Below, in pieces: positions 43,717-53,346 of a stretch of DNA of 64,000 nucleotides; the first letter of the stretch is position 1, and each line of letters starts with the position of its first letter. The notes beneath the pieces were generated by a model, which saw only the letters and a list, made by a program, of their open reading frames with translations, did not search any database and was not told the DNA's origin. Source of the DNA: Bradyrhizobium ottawaense (lineage in GTDB: Bacteria > Pseudomonadota > Alphaproteobacteria > Rhizobiales > Xanthobacteraceae); contig NZ_LT629693.1 in assembly GCF_900099825.1 (NCBI RefSeq), positions 1,798,001 to 1,862,000 on the forward strand, written 5' to 3'. Position numbers and translations under genes: made by a program.

Positions 43717-45345
43717 ATGCTCGGATTGATGCAAGACTGGCCTTTGCTCTGCCACCGGATTATCGAACACGCGGCGAAGTATCACGGGACGCAGGAAGTC
43801 GTTACGCGGTCGGTCGAAGGTCCCATTCATCGCACCAATTACGCCGAAATTCATGCCCGCGCCCTGAAAGTCTCGCAACGGCTCGAACGCGACGGCATCA
43901 AACTCGGGGACCGCGTCGCCACCATCGCCTGGAACACCTGGCGCCACCTCGAAGTCTGGTACGGCATCATGGGGATCGGCGCGATCTGCCATACCATCAA
44001 TCCCCGCCTTTTCCCCGACCAGATCGCCTGGATCATCAACCATGCGCAGGACCGCGTGGTGATGGTCGATATCACCTTCGTGCCGGTGCTGGAAAAGATC
44101 GCCGCCAGCCTGCCGAGCGTCGAACGCTACATCGTGCTCACCGACAAGGCCCATATGCCGCAGACCACGCTGAAGAACGCGGTCGCCTATGAGGACTGGA
44201 TCGCGGAAGCGGACGGCAAGTTCCAGTGGAACAACTTTGACGAAAATACCGCCGCCGCGATGTGCTACACGTCGGGCACCACGGGCGATCCCAAGGGCGT
44301 GCTGTATTCGCACCGTTCCAACGTGCTGCACGCGCTTTTGGCCAATTCGAAGGATGCGCTGGGCACCTCGGCCGCCGACACCATGCTGCCGGTGGTTCCG
44401 CTGTTCCACGCCAATTCGTGGGGCATCGCGTTCTCCGCGCCCTCGATGGGCACCAAGCTGGTGATGCCCGGCCCGAAGCTCGACGGCGCCTCGGTCTATG
44501 AACTCTTGGATACCGAGAAGGTCACCTTTACCGCGGGTGTGCCGACCGTCTGGCTGATGCTGCTCAACCACATGGCCGCCGGCCACCTGAAACTGCCGCA
44601 TCTGCGCATGGTGGTGTGCGGCGGCTCGGCGATGCCGCGCTCGATGATCAAGTCGTTCGTCGACATGGGCGTCGAGGTCCGCCACGCCTGGGGCATGACC
44701 GAGATGAGCCCGCTCGGCACGCTCGCCACATTGAAGCCGCCCTTCGACACACTCGAGGGTGAAGCCCGGCTCGATATCCTGCAGACGCAGGGCTACCCGC
44801 CCTACGGCGTCCAGATGAAGATCACCGACGATGCCGGCAAGGAGTTGCCGTGGGACGGCAAGACCTTCGGCCGGCTCAAGGTCTCGGGCCCTGCGATCGC
44901 AAAGGCCTATTTCCGCGTCGATACCGATATCCTCGACGATGAAGGCTATTTCGACACCGGCGACGTCGCGACCATCGACGCGCACGGCTACATGCGGATC
45001 ACCGACCGCTCCAAGGACGTCATCAAGTCCGGCGGCGAATGGATTTCGTCGATCGACCTGGAAAACCTCGCCGTCGGCCACCCCGCGGTCGCGGAAGCCG
45101 CCGTGATCGGCATCCATCATCCGAAATGGGACGAGCGCCCGCTTCTGATCGTCCAGCTCAAGGCCGGCCAGAAGGCCACCCGCGAGGACATCCTGAAATA
45201 CATGGATGGCAAGATCGCGAAGTGGTGGATGCCCGACGACGTCGCCTTCGTCGAGGGCATCCCGCACACCGCGACCGGCAAGATCCTGAAGACCGCGCTG
45301 CGCGACCAGTTCAAGGCCTACAGCTTCCCGAACGCGGCGGCGTAA
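43717..45345 (+). CDS. AMP-forming acyl-CoA ligase (methylthiopropionyl/fatty-acyl type)
   Basis: 542 residues from ATG 43717, with GGGAGGAA upstream. The AMP-binding P-loop-like motif [12 protein letters not shown] is near 184, then [23 protein letters not shown] and the catalytic lysine in [14 protein letters not shown]. The N-terminus [15 protein letters not shown] is characteristic of proteins annotated as 3-(methylthio)propionyl-CoA ligase (DmdB) or medium/long-chain acyl-CoA synthetase. The substrate is not resolved. Stands alone, divergent from the extensin-like gene. Confidence 0.92.
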   Translation: MLGLMQDWPLLCHRIIEHAAKYHGTQEVVTRSVEGPIHRTNYAEIHARALKVSQRLERDGIKLGDRVATIAWNTWRHLEVWYGIMGIGAICHTINPRLFPDQIAWIINHAQDRVVMVDITFVPVLEKIAASLPSVERYIVLTDKAHMPQTTLKNAVAYEDWIAEADGKFQWNNFDENTAAAMCYTSGTTGDPKGVLYSHRSNVLHALLANSKDALGTSAADTMLPVVPLFHANSWGIAFSAPSMGTKLVMPGPKLDGASVYELLDTEKVTFTAGVPTVWLMLLNHMAAGHLKLPHLRMVVCGGSAMPRSMIKSFVDMGVEVRHAWGMTEMSPLGTLATLKPPFDTLEGEARLDILQTQGYPPYGVQMKITDDAGKELPWDGKTFGRLKVSGPAIAKAYFRVDTDILDDEGYFDTGDVATIDAHGYMRITDRSKDVIKSGGEWISSIDLENLAVGHPAVAEAAVIGIHHPKWDERPLLIVQLKAGQKATREDILKYMDGKIAKWWMPDDVAFVEGIPHTATGKILKTALRDQFKAYSFPNAAA

Positions 45346-45352
45346 GGCGAGA

Positions 45353-45445
45353 GGCGAATGGCGAGTGGGGAGTAGCGAATGGAGAAGTGGGGCCGGCTAA
45401 GGCCTCGTTTTTACCCTATTCGCCATTCGCTACTCGCTATTCGCC
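45353..45445. repeat. Long inverted repeat, family D
   Basis: Left arm GGCGAATGGCGAGTGGGGAG and right arm CTACTCGCTATTCGCC are imperfectly complementary over about 30 bases and built of GCGAAT/GCGAGT units. It lies between the ligase stop and the DUF1499 gene and could fold as a terminator-like hairpin. Confidence 0.75.
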
Positions 45446-45549
45446 AACCTAATCTCCCTTGAAATTGCCGCAGGTCCGTGGTCTCAAGCGGGCTTATCGG
45501 CGGCCGGTGCCATTTGCCCGGCGACGCACCAACCCGGCAGATTTTGTTT

Positions 45550-46404
45550 ATGGCCCGCAGGTTTTCCGCTCCCTATCAGTCGGAGCCCGTGTCCAGCCTC
45601 GCCACATGGGCGCGCAACCTCGCCATCTTCTCCGTGATCGCGGTCGTGGTCTCGATCCTGATCGTCCGCTTCGGCTTTCTCGAAATGAAGCCGGCGCTGG
45701 CGACGTTCTTCGGCGCGCTGGCGCTGGCTGTTCTGTCGATCCTGGTCGGCCTGGCTGCGTTTGCCGCGATCTGGCAGAACGGGTCGCGCGGCATGAGCCG
45801 GATCCTGCTGGCGCTCTTGATCAATGCGATCATTCTCGCCTACCCGGCCTATCTCGCCCTGCAATATCGCAAGCTGCCGCCGATCCACGACATCACCACC
45901 GATCCGATCGATCCGCCGCGCTTCGAGGCGCTGGCGCGGCTGCGCAGCGGCGAAGGCGCCAATTCCGCGGTTTATGCCGGCCTCTACTCGGCCGAGCAGC
46001 AGCGGCTGGCCTATCCCGATATCGAGACCGTGGAGCTCGAGGTCCCGCCGCAACGCGCTTACGACGTCACGCTCGCGCTGGTCACCAAGCGCAAATGGCT
46101 TGTCATCGACGAGCGCCCGCCGCAACCGCCGCGCCGCATCGGCCGTATCGAGGCGGTGGCGCGCACGCCGATCATGGGCTTCCGCGAGGACGTCTCGATC
46201 CGCGTCACCCCTGACGGCGACGATTCGCGCGTCGATATCCGCTCCTCGTCGCGCTATTTCGAAAGCGATCTCGGCAGCAACGCCGCCCGCGTCTCCAAGC
46301 TGATCGACGACATCAACACCGCCGTCGACAACGCCAACGCCAAGCCGGCCACGAAGAAGCCGCCGACACCGGCCAAGGCCCAGGCAAAGACGGTGAAGAA
46401 GTAG
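45550..46404 (+). CDS. DUF1499 membrane protein
   Basis: 284 residues from ATG 45550. Three N-terminal hydrophobic helices (about 22-105) precede a soluble DUF1499 domain (PPIHDITTDPIDPPRF, YPDIETVELEVPP, DVSIRVTPDGDDSRVDIRS). A Lys/Pro/Ala-rich tail ends the protein. DUF1499 has no established function. No operon partner. Confidence 0.87.
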   Translation: MARRFSAPYQSEPVSSLATWARNLAIFSVIAVVVSILIVRFGFLEMKPALATFFGALALAVLSILVGLAAFAAIWQNGSRGMSRILLALLINAIILAYPAYLALQYRKLPPIHDITTDPIDPPRFEALARLRSGEGANSAVYAGLYSAEQQRLAYPDIETVELEVPPQRAYDVTLALVTKRKWLVIDERPPQPPRRIGRIEAVARTPIMGFREDVSIRVTPDGDDSRVDIRSSSRYFESDLGSNAARVSKLIDDINTAVDNANAKPATKKPPTPAKAQAKTVKK

Positions 46405-46409
46405 TAGCC

Positions 46410-46490
46410 GTCATTCCGGGGCGATGCGTCAGCATCGAACCCGGAATCTCGAGATTCCGGGTTCATCGCTGCGCGATGCCCCGGAATGAC
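46410..46490. repeat. Inverted intergenic repeat, family C, copy 1
   Basis: Outer arms GTCATTCCGGGGC and GCCCCGGAATGAC, inner perfect palindrome with arms CCCGGAATCTC and GAGATTCCGGG (46440-46461). It sits between two convergent genes. Confidence 0.88.
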
Positions 46491-46497
46491 AGAGCAG

Positions 46498-47415
46498 TCA
46501 CGCCATCCGATAGGTCCCGCCGATCACCGGATCGCCGTCGGTTGCGACCACCCCGCGGGCGACCAGATCTTCCAGATGCGCCAGCACGGAATAGCCGGCG
46601 GCGGTGGTCAGCCGCGGGTCGAGGCCGATATAGATCGCGCGCACCATGGTCGGAATGTCGGCATCGCCCTTGGCGAGACGGTGCAGGATCGAGGCTTCAC
46701 GGGCCTTGCGATGCCGCGTCAGGAAGCGGACGTAACGCGGCCCTTCCGGAATCTCCGGTCCGTGGCCGGCGAAATACAAATCCTCCGCGCGCCGCTCCAG
46801 GCGTTCCAGCGAGGCCATGTAGTCGATCATCGATCCATCCGGCGGCGCCACGATCGAGGTCGACCAGCCCATGACGTGGTCGCCGACGAAATTGATCTTC
46901 CGCTCGGGCCAGGCGAACGCCAGATGATTGGCGGTGTGGCCCGGCGTCGCCACCGCTTCCAGCGCCCACCCCTGCCCTTCGACGGTGTCGCCGTTCTTGA
47001 CCTCGATGTCCGGCCGAAAATCGCGGTCGGCGCCGGATTCCGGATTGTGCTTCTCGCTTTCGAAGCGCGGCCGCGAGGCGCGATGCGGCCCCTCGGCGTA
47101 AACCGGCGCACCGGTGGCAGCCTTGATCCGCGCGGTGTTCGGCGAGTGGTCGCGATGGGTATGGGTGACCAGAATATGTGTCACGGTCTCGCCGCGCACT
47201 GCATCCAGCAACGCCTTGGCATGGGCCTCGTCGTCGGGACCGGGATCGATGATCGCGACCTTGCCCTTGCCCACGATGTAACTGACCGTGCCGGTGAAGG
47301 TGAACGGGCTCGGGTTGTTGCACAGCACCCGCCGCACGCCGGGGCGTGCTTCTTCGACCACACCCGGCTTCAGCGGGAAGTCGCGGTTGAACGGGATGTC
47401 GTCGTTGTCGGCCAT
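46498..47415 (-). CDS. MBL-fold metallo-hydrolase (LACTB2-like)
   Basis: 305 residues. The metal motif HTHRDHSPN (about 84-92), then TPGHTANHLAF, the Asp in FVGDHVMGWS and the C-terminal AGHGPEI histidine make a complete binuclear metallo-beta-lactamase site. A C-terminal winged-helix region (LTTAAGYSVLAHLEDLVARG) is typical of the LACTB2 group. Its substrate is unknown; RNA or thioester hydrolysis has been seen in relatives. It is preceded by a family B repeat. Confidence 0.9.
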   Translation of the reverse strand: MADNDDIPFNRDFPLKPGVVEEARPGVRRVLCNNPSPFTFTGTVSYIVGKGKVAIIDPGPDDEAHAKALLDAVRGETVTHILVTHTHRDHSPNTARIKAATGAPVYAEGPHRASRPRFESEKHNPESGADRDFRPDIEVKNGDTVEGQGWALEAVATPGHTANHLAFAWPERKINFVGDHVMGWSTSIVAPPDGSMIDYMASLERLERRAEDLYFAGHGPEIPEGPRYVRFLTRHRKAREASILHRLAKGDADIPTMVRAIYIGLDPRLTTAAGYSVLAHLEDLVARGVVATDGDPVIGGTYRMA

Positions 47416-47449
47416 GGGGTGCCCGTGTGATTTGTGGGTTCTTCGATCT

Positions 47450-47532
47450 CGTCATGCCCGGCCTTGTGCCGGGCATCCACGTCTTGGCGGCAAAGGAAGT
47501 CGTGGATGGCCGGGTCAAGCCCGGCCATGACG
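47450..47532. repeat. Inverted intergenic repeat, family B, copy 2
   Basis: CGTCATGCCCGGCCTTGTGC and CGTGGATGGCCGGGTC arms in the opposite order to copy 1, ending GGCCATGACG. Located between the MBL and GcdH genes. Confidence 0.85.
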
Positions 47533-47574
47533 AAATATGGGATTAGGTTGCTACGAGCACGACGGCCGCGGGAT

Positions 47575-48789
47575 TTAAGAAAACGCCTGAATGCCGGTGA
47601 TCGCCCGGCCCAGGATCAGGGCATGGACGTCGTGGGTGCCTTCATAGGTGTTGACGGTTTCCAAATTCGCGGTGTGGCGCATCACATGATATTCGATCTG
47701 GATGCCGTTGCCGCCGTGCATGTCGCGCGACACCCGCGCGATGTCGAGCGACTTGCCGCAATTGTTGCGCTTGACGATCGAGATCATCTCTGGCGCCATC
47801 TTGCCCTCGTCCATCAGCCGGCCGACGCGGAGCGAGGCCTGCAGCCCGAGCGCGATTTCGGTCTGCATGTCGGCGAGCTTCTTCTGCACCAGTTGCGTCG
47901 CCGCCAGCGGCCGGCCGAACTGCTTGCGGTCGAGCGTGTACTGCCGGGCACGGTGCATGCAGTCCTCGGCGGCGCCGAGCACGCCCCAGGAAATGCCGTA
48001 GCGGGCGCGGTTGAGGCAACCGAACGGGCCCTTCAGGCCGGACACGTTGGGCAACAGCGCACTCTCCGGCACCACCACGCCGTCCATCACGATCTCGCCG
48101 GTGATCGAGGCGCGCAACGAAAGCTTGCCGCCGATCTTCGGCGCCGACAGGCCCTTCATGCCCTTCTCGAGGATGAAACCACGGATCTGGTTATCATGTG
48201 CGGCCGACTTCGCCCAGATCACGAAAACGTCGGCGATCGGCGCGTTGGAGATCCACATCTTGCTGCCGGTGATCCGGTAGCCGTCGGAAACCTTCTCGGC
48301 GCGGGTCTTCATGCCGCCGGGATCGGAGCCGGCATCCGGCTCAGTCAGGCCGAAGCAGCCGACCCACTCGCCGGTCGCGAGTTTCGGCAGGTATTTCTTG
48401 CGCTGGTTCTCGTCGCCATAGGCGTAGATCGGGTGCATCACCAGCGACGACTGCACCGAATTCATCGAGCGATAGCCGGAATCGACGCGCTCGATCTCGC
48501 GGGCCACCAGGCCGTAGGCGACGTAGCTCGCATTGGCGCAGCCATATTCTTCCGGCAGCGTGATGCCGATCAGGCCGAGCTCGCCCATCTCGTTGAAGAT
48601 CTCGCGGTCGGTCTTCTCTTCAAGGTAGGCCTTGGTGACGCGCGGCAGCAGCTTGTCCTGCGCATAGGCGCGCGCGGTGTCGCGGATCATGCGCTCGTCT
48701 TCGGTGAGCTGCTCGTCGAGCAGGAACGGATCGTCCCACTGGAAACCGGCGGCAGTCGGCTTGTCCTTGGTCTGAGGGCGCACGCTCAT
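47575..48789 (-). CDS. gcdH: Glutaryl-CoA dehydrogenase
   Basis: 404 residues, typical size. The acyl-CoA dehydrogenase fold is clear ([39 protein letters not shown]), and the catalytic glutamate is in [15 protein letters not shown], the GcdH-specific version. GcdH oxidatively decarboxylates glutaryl-CoA to crotonyl-CoA in lysine, tryptophan and benzoate degradation. It could link to the crotonase at 11.9 kb and thiolase at 61 kb only distantly. Confidence 0.94.
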   Translation of the reverse strand: MSVRPQTKDKPTAAGFQWDDPFLLDEQLTEDERMIRDTARAYAQDKLLPRVTKAYLEEKTDREIFNEMGELGLIGITLPEEYGCANASYVAYGLVAREIERVDSGYRSMNSVQSSLVMHPIYAYGDENQRKKYLPKLATGEWVGCFGLTEPDAGSDPGGMKTRAEKVSDGYRITGSKMWISNAPIADVFVIWAKSAAHDNQIRGFILEKGMKGLSAPKIGGKLSLRASITGEIVMDGVVVPESALLPNVSGLKGPFGCLNRARYGISWGVLGAAEDCMHRARQYTLDRKQFGRPLAATQLVQKKLADMQTEIALGLQASLRVGRLMDEGKMAPEMISIVKRNNCGKSLDIARVSRDMHGGNGIQIEYHVMRHTANLETVNTYEGTHDVHALILGRAITGIQAFS

Positions 48790-48869
48790 GAAAATCCCTT
48801 TCGCATCGTCCTTGCGGAATTGGGCACTAAACTAAAGGTCTATGAGGGGAATCGCAAATCTTTCCCTGC

Positions 48870-48959
48870 GTCATTCCCCGGTGCGCAATTCCGCACCTGG
48901 GGGCACGAAGCGAACCCCAGGGGTGAGGTCTGGTGCTAACGCACCATCCCGGAATGACG
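48870..48959. repeat. Inverted intergenic repeat, family C, copy 2
   Basis: CGTCATTCCCCGG and a C-CCGGAATGACG end enclose a diverged interior with GTGCGCAATTCCGCAC. Lies upstream of gcdH and downstream of ribB. Confidence 0.8.
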
Positions 48960-48965
48960 TTGCCT

Positions 48966-50042
48966 CTAATCTTCCAGCTTCTCGTTCGAGACGATCTCGA
49001 TACCGAAACCGGACAGTCCCTTGTAGTCGTGCACCGAGGACGTCAAATGCCGGATCGAGGTAATGCCGAGATCGCGCAGGATCTGCGCGCCGACGCCGAC
49101 TTCGCGCCATTGCCTGTTGCGATCGGCTTCGGCCGACTTCTGCTCGCCGACCGGCTCGACGGGAACCCCGGCAGCACCGTCGCGCAGGTAAACCAGCACG
49201 CCGCGGCCAGCCTGCTTGAAGTGGTTGAGCACGACCTGCATGCGGGCCTGCCCGGTGAAGAGATCCTTGACGATATTGGGCTTGTGCAGCCGCGTCAGGA
49301 CGTTCTTGCCGTCGCCGATGCCGTTATAGACAAACGCGGCATGCGCGATCTCGTCGAACGGGGAACGGTAGGCGTAGCCCTGCAGTGGCCCGATCGGGCT
49401 CTCCGTCGTAAAGGTCGCAACCCGCTCGATCAGCTTCTCGCGCGCCTGGCGGTAAGCGATCATGTCAGCGATCGTGACGTGCTTGAGCTTGTTGGTGGCG
49501 GCGAATCTGACGACCTGCTCGCCCTTCATCACCGTGCCGTCGTCGTTCATCAACTCGCTGATGACGCCGACCGGCGGCAGGCCGGAAAGCTTGCAGAGGT
49601 CGACCGCGGCCTCGGTATGGCCGGAGCGCAAGAGCACGCCGCCGTCGCGGGCGATCAGCGGGAAAATATGACCAGGCCGGGCAAAATCATTGGCGCCGGC
49701 ATTGGGATTGGCGAGCGCGCGGCAGCAGGAGGCGCGTTCGTCCGCCGAGATACCGGTGCCGCCGTCCGGCTTGTAGTCGATCGAGACGGTGAAGGCGGTG
49801 GTGTGGTTTGAATCGTTATGCGCCACCATCGGATCGAGCCGCAGCCGGCGGGCGTCGTCCTGGGTGATCGGCGCGCAGACGATGCCGGAGGTGTGACGGA
49901 TGATGAACGCCATCTTCTCGGCGGTACACAGCGAGGCGGCGACGATCAAGTCGCCCTCGCCCTCCCGGTCTTCGTCATCGGTGACGACGACGAGTTCGCC
50001 ATTGGCAAAGGCTTGCAGAACTTCCTGGATGGTATCGGGCAT
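48966..50042 (-). CDS. ribB: 3,4-dihydroxy-2-butanone-4-phosphate synthase with degenerate GTP-cyclohydrolase II tail
   Basis: 358 residues. The N-terminal RibB domain is intact: DDEDREGEGDLIVAA, RPGHIFPLIARDGG and RSGHTEAAVDLC. The C-terminal half is RibA-like (TESPIGPLQGYAYRS, SVHDYKGLSGFGIEIV), but the zinc-binding cysteines of RibA are all missing where LFTGQARMQVVLNHF is found. So it makes the four-carbon riboflavin precursor and probably not the GTP-derived one. Such RibB-X fusions are known in proteobacteria. I found no FMN riboswitch upstream. Confidence 0.93.
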   Translation of the reverse strand: MPDTIQEVLQAFANGELVVVTDDEDREGEGDLIVAASLCTAEKMAFIIRHTSGIVCAPITQDDARRLRLDPMVAHNDSNHTTAFTVSIDYKPDGGTGISADERASCCRALANPNAGANDFARPGHIFPLIARDGGVLLRSGHTEAAVDLCKLSGLPPVGVISELMNDDGTVMKGEQVVRFAATNKLKHVTIADMIAYRQAREKLIERVATFTTESPIGPLQGYAYRSPFDEIAHAAFVYNGIGDGKNVLTRLHKPNIVKDLFTGQARMQVVLNHFKQAGRGVLVYLRDGAAGVPVEPVGEQKSAEADRNRQWREVGVGAQILRDLGITSIRHLTSSVHDYKGLSGFGIEIVSNEKLED

Positions 50043-50092
50043 TTTCTCGATTTCTCGCCTGGTGCAGGGAGTGCATTAGCCGGACTCCAAGG

Positions 50093-50130
50093 CCCGCGCC
50101 AGCGTCAAAAATGCCCCGCGCCAGCATCAA
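50093..50130. repeat. Two tandem 22-base units upstream of ribB
   Basis: CCCGCGCCAGCGTCAA at 50093-50108 recurs as CCCGCGCCAGCATCAA at 50115-50130, one mismatch in 16. They are in the ribB 5' region and may be paired protein sites. Confidence 0.5.
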
Positions 50131-50274
50131 TACGCAGGGCAGCAAGTCGCGGAAGGGGATTGGCGGAATGGCCATGCTGCGACAGGGGCGGAGCCGGAAA
50201 AATCATTGACGAGGTCCGGTCCCAATCGCCATGGTCCCAGCCATAAAAACAAGAAGCAGGCGTCGGGTAGAAAC

Positions 50275-51270
50275 ATGAAGCGTTTTCAATCGAATTTCCG
50301 TCAGGCGGCATGGGCCGGGATCGTCATGCTGGCAACCGTCGCGGGACTATCGTCCCCCGCTCACGCCGCCGATGAGTGGCCGACCCGGGACATCACGTTC
50401 TACGTCCCCTACGCGCCGGGCGGCTCGACCGACCCGATCGGCCGCAAATATGCCGAGCTGCTGGAGAAGCAACTCAAGGTCAAGGTGATCGTTGAGAACA
50501 AGCCGGGCGCGTCCGCGACCATCGGCACCGGCGCGGTGATCCGCGCCACCCCCGATGGCTACACCATCGGGCTCGGCTCCAGTTCGTCGCTGGCCTACCA
50601 GCCGCTGGAGATGAAGGGCCTCGTCTGGAAATCGGCAAACGACTACCAGTCGATCGCCAAATTGTCCGATCTGCCGGTCATCCTCGCGGTGCCGGCAGAC
50701 TCGCGCTGGAAGACGCTGGATGATTTCCTCGCGGAAGCCAAAGCCAATCCACGCAAGCTCAAGGTGTCGGTATCCGGCCTGCGCTCGATCAACGACATCG
50801 TCATTCAGCAGCTCAACAAGCTGTCGGGCCTGCGGATCGTCACCGTGCCGTTCACCGGCGGCGGCGGCGAGGCGACGCTGGCGGCACTCGGCGGCCGCGT
50901 CGACGGCTCCTCGGGCTTTGCGCCCGGCATGAAGGGCCAGATCGACGCCGGCAAGCTGCGCGTGCTCGCGGTGTTCCAGCAGGGCAAATACGACCTGCTG
51001 CCGGACGCCAAGCCGATCGGCGAGACGCCCTGGAAAGATACCTTTCCGGTCGGCTACTACGTGATTGCGCCGAACGGCCTGCCGAAGCCGATCCTCGAAA
51101 AGCTGACGGCGGTCTCCAAGGCCATCGTCGAGAGCGACGAGTTCAAGAGTTTTCTGAAAGCCAACGGCTATACCTCCGATCCCAAGATCGGCGACGACAT
51201 GAAGCAGGAGCTGGCCGCCTACGACGCCAAGTTCCGCGACGTCATCAAATTCCTGGATGACGACAAGTGA
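50275..51270 (+). CDS. Tripartite tricarboxylate transporter substrate-binding protein (Bug/TctC family)
   Basis: 331 residues from ATG 50275, with a signal peptide cleaved after about residue 31 (SPAHA). The Bug-family motif FYVPYAPGGSTDPIGR and the segments VVVENKPGASATIGT-like and VPFTGGGGEATLAALGG-like match the family. It binds a carboxylated solute in the periplasm and delivers it to TctAB. It begins the tct operon, overlapping the tctB-type start. Confidence 0.92.
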   Translation: MKRFQSNFRQAAWAGIVMLATVAGLSSPAHAADEWPTRDITFYVPYAPGGSTDPIGRKYAELLEKQLKVKVIVENKPGASATIGTGAVIRATPDGYTIGLGSSSSLAYQPLEMKGLVWKSANDYQSIAKLSDLPVILAVPADSRWKTLDDFLAEAKANPRKLKVSVSGLRSINDIVIQQLNKLSGLRIVTVPFTGGGGEATLAALGGRVDGSSGFAPGMKGQIDAGKLRVLAVFQQGKYDLLPDAKPIGETPWKDTFPVGYYVIAPNGLPKPILEKLTAVSKAIVESDEFKSFLKANGYTSDPKIGDDMKQELAAYDAKFRDVIKFLDDDK

Positions 51271-51773
51271 CACCGACAACAAGTTTCGGGCTGCCGCGGG
51301 CACGGCGGCTGATCGGCCTGCTCGCGCTGCTGCTGGCCGCCGTCTATGTAGCGGACGCCTGGCAGACGCTGTCGGTCGGGCGCTGGCACAAGCCGGGGGC
51401 GGCGATCTTCCCGATCGCGGTCGGCCTGCTGCTCGCGATCTCGGCCATATCGGTCCTGCTCGAAAGGCACGGCGGCGCCGACGATCCGATGCCGGCCACC
51501 TTCGCGCTGCCGGCCGGCGCCGACCTGCGCCGGCTGCTAAAGGTGCTGGCGGCGTTTGCGCTCTACTTCCTGGCGATGCCTCTCCTCGGCAACATGATCG
51601 CGTCGGCGCTGTTTCTGCTGGAGAGCATGTGGCTGCTGTCAGACGATCCCAAGCGATCAGTCGTGCGACTTGCGATCTACGCGGTCGTGATCGCGCTCAG
51701 TTTCGAACTGTTTTTCGTCCGGCTGTTGAAGGTCCAGATGCCCGGCGGGCTGTTCAAGCAATGGCTGTTTTAG
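51267..51773 (+). CDS. TctB family small membrane subunit
   Basis: 168 residues from GTG 51267, overlapping the previous TGA (GTGA). Four hydrophobic segments, basic N-terminus, and the family shape of the small TTT membrane subunit. The TctA gene follows at two bases. Low sequence conservation is normal for TctB. Confidence 0.9.
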   Translation: MTPTTSFGLPRARRLIGLLALLLAAVYVADAWQTLSVGRWHKPGAAIFPIAVGLLLAISAISVLLERHGGADDPMPATFALPAGADLRRLLKVLAAFALYFLAMPLLGNMIASALFLLESMWLLSDDPKRSVVRLAIYAVVIALSFELFFVRLLKVQMPGGLFKQWLF

Positions 51774-51774
51774 C

Positions 51775-53292
51775 ATGAACTCCCTCCAGGGCCTGCTCTA
51801 CGGACTGCATATCGCGGCAACCCCCGCCAACCTGCTCGCGGCCTTTGTCGGCGCGTTTGCGGGGACGGCGATCGGGGTACTGCCGGGGCTTGGGCCGGTC
51901 GCCGGCGTGGCGCTGATCCTGCCGCTGACGTTCTCGCTCGATCCGACCGCGGGCCTGATCATGATGGCCGGCATCTTCTACGGCTCGATGTATGGCGGCT
52001 CGACCACGGCGATCCTGCTTAACATTCCCGGCGAGTCCGCCTCCGTCGTGACCGCGATCGACGGCTACCAGCTCGCCAAGAAGGGCCGCGCCGGGGCGAC
52101 GCTGACCATCGTCGCGGTCGGCTCGTTTGTCGGGGGCACGCTGGCGGTCGTCGGCGTCATGCTGTTCTCGTCGTCGCTGGCCAATCTCGCGATCCTGTTC
52201 GGCCCAGCGGAGTTCTTTGCGCTTACCGCGGGCGGCCTGATCGTGATGTCGCGGATCTCGGGCGGTACGCTGGCATCGGCATTGCTGCCGATGACGCTCG
52301 GGCTGATGCTGGGGACGATAGGCCAGGAAGCCGTCACCGGCGAGACGCGTTTCACGTTCGATCTTCCAGACCTCGCCGAGGGCGTGTCGCTGGTGCCGGT
52401 CGTGGTCGGGCTCTATGGATTCGCCGAGCTGATGCTGCTGGTCGAGGACAAGGCGCACGCCGCCAACCGGCCGGAATCCGTGAAAATGCGCGACCTGCTG
52501 CCGACCCGCACCGAGTGGAAACGCGCGGTGCCGTCGTGGTTGCGCGGCACGTTCTTAGGCTTTCTGTTCGGCCTGGTGCCGGGGCCAGCGGCGACGCTGG
52601 CGTCTTTCGCCTCTTATCGCCTCGAAAAGGCGACCTCGAAATATGCCGACGAAATCGGCTCCGGCGCCATCGAAGGCGTCGCCGGCCCCGAAGCTGCCAA
52701 TAATTCCGCCGCCACCGCCTCGCTGGTGCCGCTGCTGGCGCTCGGCATTCCCTTCACGCCGATCGCAGCATTGATGATCTCGGCGATGCTGGTGCAGGGC
52801 ATCCAGCCCGGGCCGCTGCTGATTACCCAGCATCCGGAAATCTTCTGGGGCCTGATTGCATCCGCCTATATCGGCAACGTTATGCTGCTGGCGCTGAACA
52901 TCCCGATGGTCGGCGTCTGGGTCAGCCTGCTCCGGATTCCACATTACCTGTTCATTCCGCTGCTGCTGGTGCTGTCGGTCATCGGCACCTACAGCGTCCG
53001 CAACAGCATCTTCGACGTCTGGGTGCTGCTCGCCGCCGGGGTCGTCGGCTACGCCTTCAACAAGATGAAATTCCAGCTCGCGCCTTTGGTGGTCGGCCTC
53101 ATCCTCGGCCCCAATATCGAAAAGCACTTTCGCGAGGCGCTGTTCCTCAGCGACGGCGATCCCTGGATCTACGTGCAAAGCCCGATCGCAATCACGGTCT
53201 GGCTGCTGGTCGCGGCGATCCTGATTGCCGGCTTCATCGCCCGCCGGCGCGCCGCGTTTGCCGACGCGATGGCGCAGGAGAGCAGCCTTTAA
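51775..53292 (+). CDS. TctA family large permease subunit
   Basis: 505 residues with about 12 hydrophobic segments. The family motifs AFAGTAIGVLPGLGPVAGVA and YGGSTTAILLNIPGESASVV, and the repeat-half match GLVPGPAATLASFASYRLEK ... GVAGPEAANNSAA are unmistakable TctA. It transports the solute captured by the Bug protein, driven by ion gradient. Its TAA is directly followed by a family A repeat. Confidence 0.95.
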   Translation: MNSLQGLLYGLHIAATPANLLAAFVGAFAGTAIGVLPGLGPVAGVALILPLTFSLDPTAGLIMMAGIFYGSMYGGSTTAILLNIPGESASVVTAIDGYQLAKKGRAGATLTIVAVGSFVGGTLAVVGVMLFSSSLANLAILFGPAEFFALTAGGLIVMSRISGGTLASALLPMTLGLMLGTIGQEAVTGETRFTFDLPDLAEGVSLVPVVVGLYGFAELMLLVEDKAHAANRPESVKMRDLLPTRTEWKRAVPSWLRGTFLGFLFGLVPGPAATLASFASYRLEKATSKYADEIGSGAIEGVAGPEAANNSAATASLVPLLALGIPFTPIAALMISAMLVQGIQPGPLLITQHPEIFWGLIASAYIGNVMLLALNIPMVGVWVSLLRIPHYLFIPLLLVLSVIGTYSVRNSIFDVWVLLAAGVVGYAFNKMKFQLAPLVVGLILGPNIEKHFREALFLSDGDPWIYVQSPIAITVWLLVAAILIAGFIARRRAAFADAMAQESSL

Positions 53293-53346
53293 AAGCGTTT
53301 TCAAGCGAAGTGGACACCGGTTCGCGTGAAGAAAATGCGTTAAAAA
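53293..53346 (-). repeat. Family A repeat, copy 8 (inverted)
   Basis: The conserved core lies in reverse orientation, squeezed into the gap between the convergent tctA-type and antiporter stop codons. A lone CTAGAGCCG after it may be the relic of the variable hairpin. Confidence 0.8.

Noticed and set aside
43630..45267. 545-codon minus-strand frame opposite the acyl-CoA ligase
   Set aside because: Shadow; the plus strand has every ligase motif.
50043..50274. FMN riboswitch upstream of ribB
   Set aside because: Only a short stretch resembles the AGTCCGG part; the other conserved blocks are missing.
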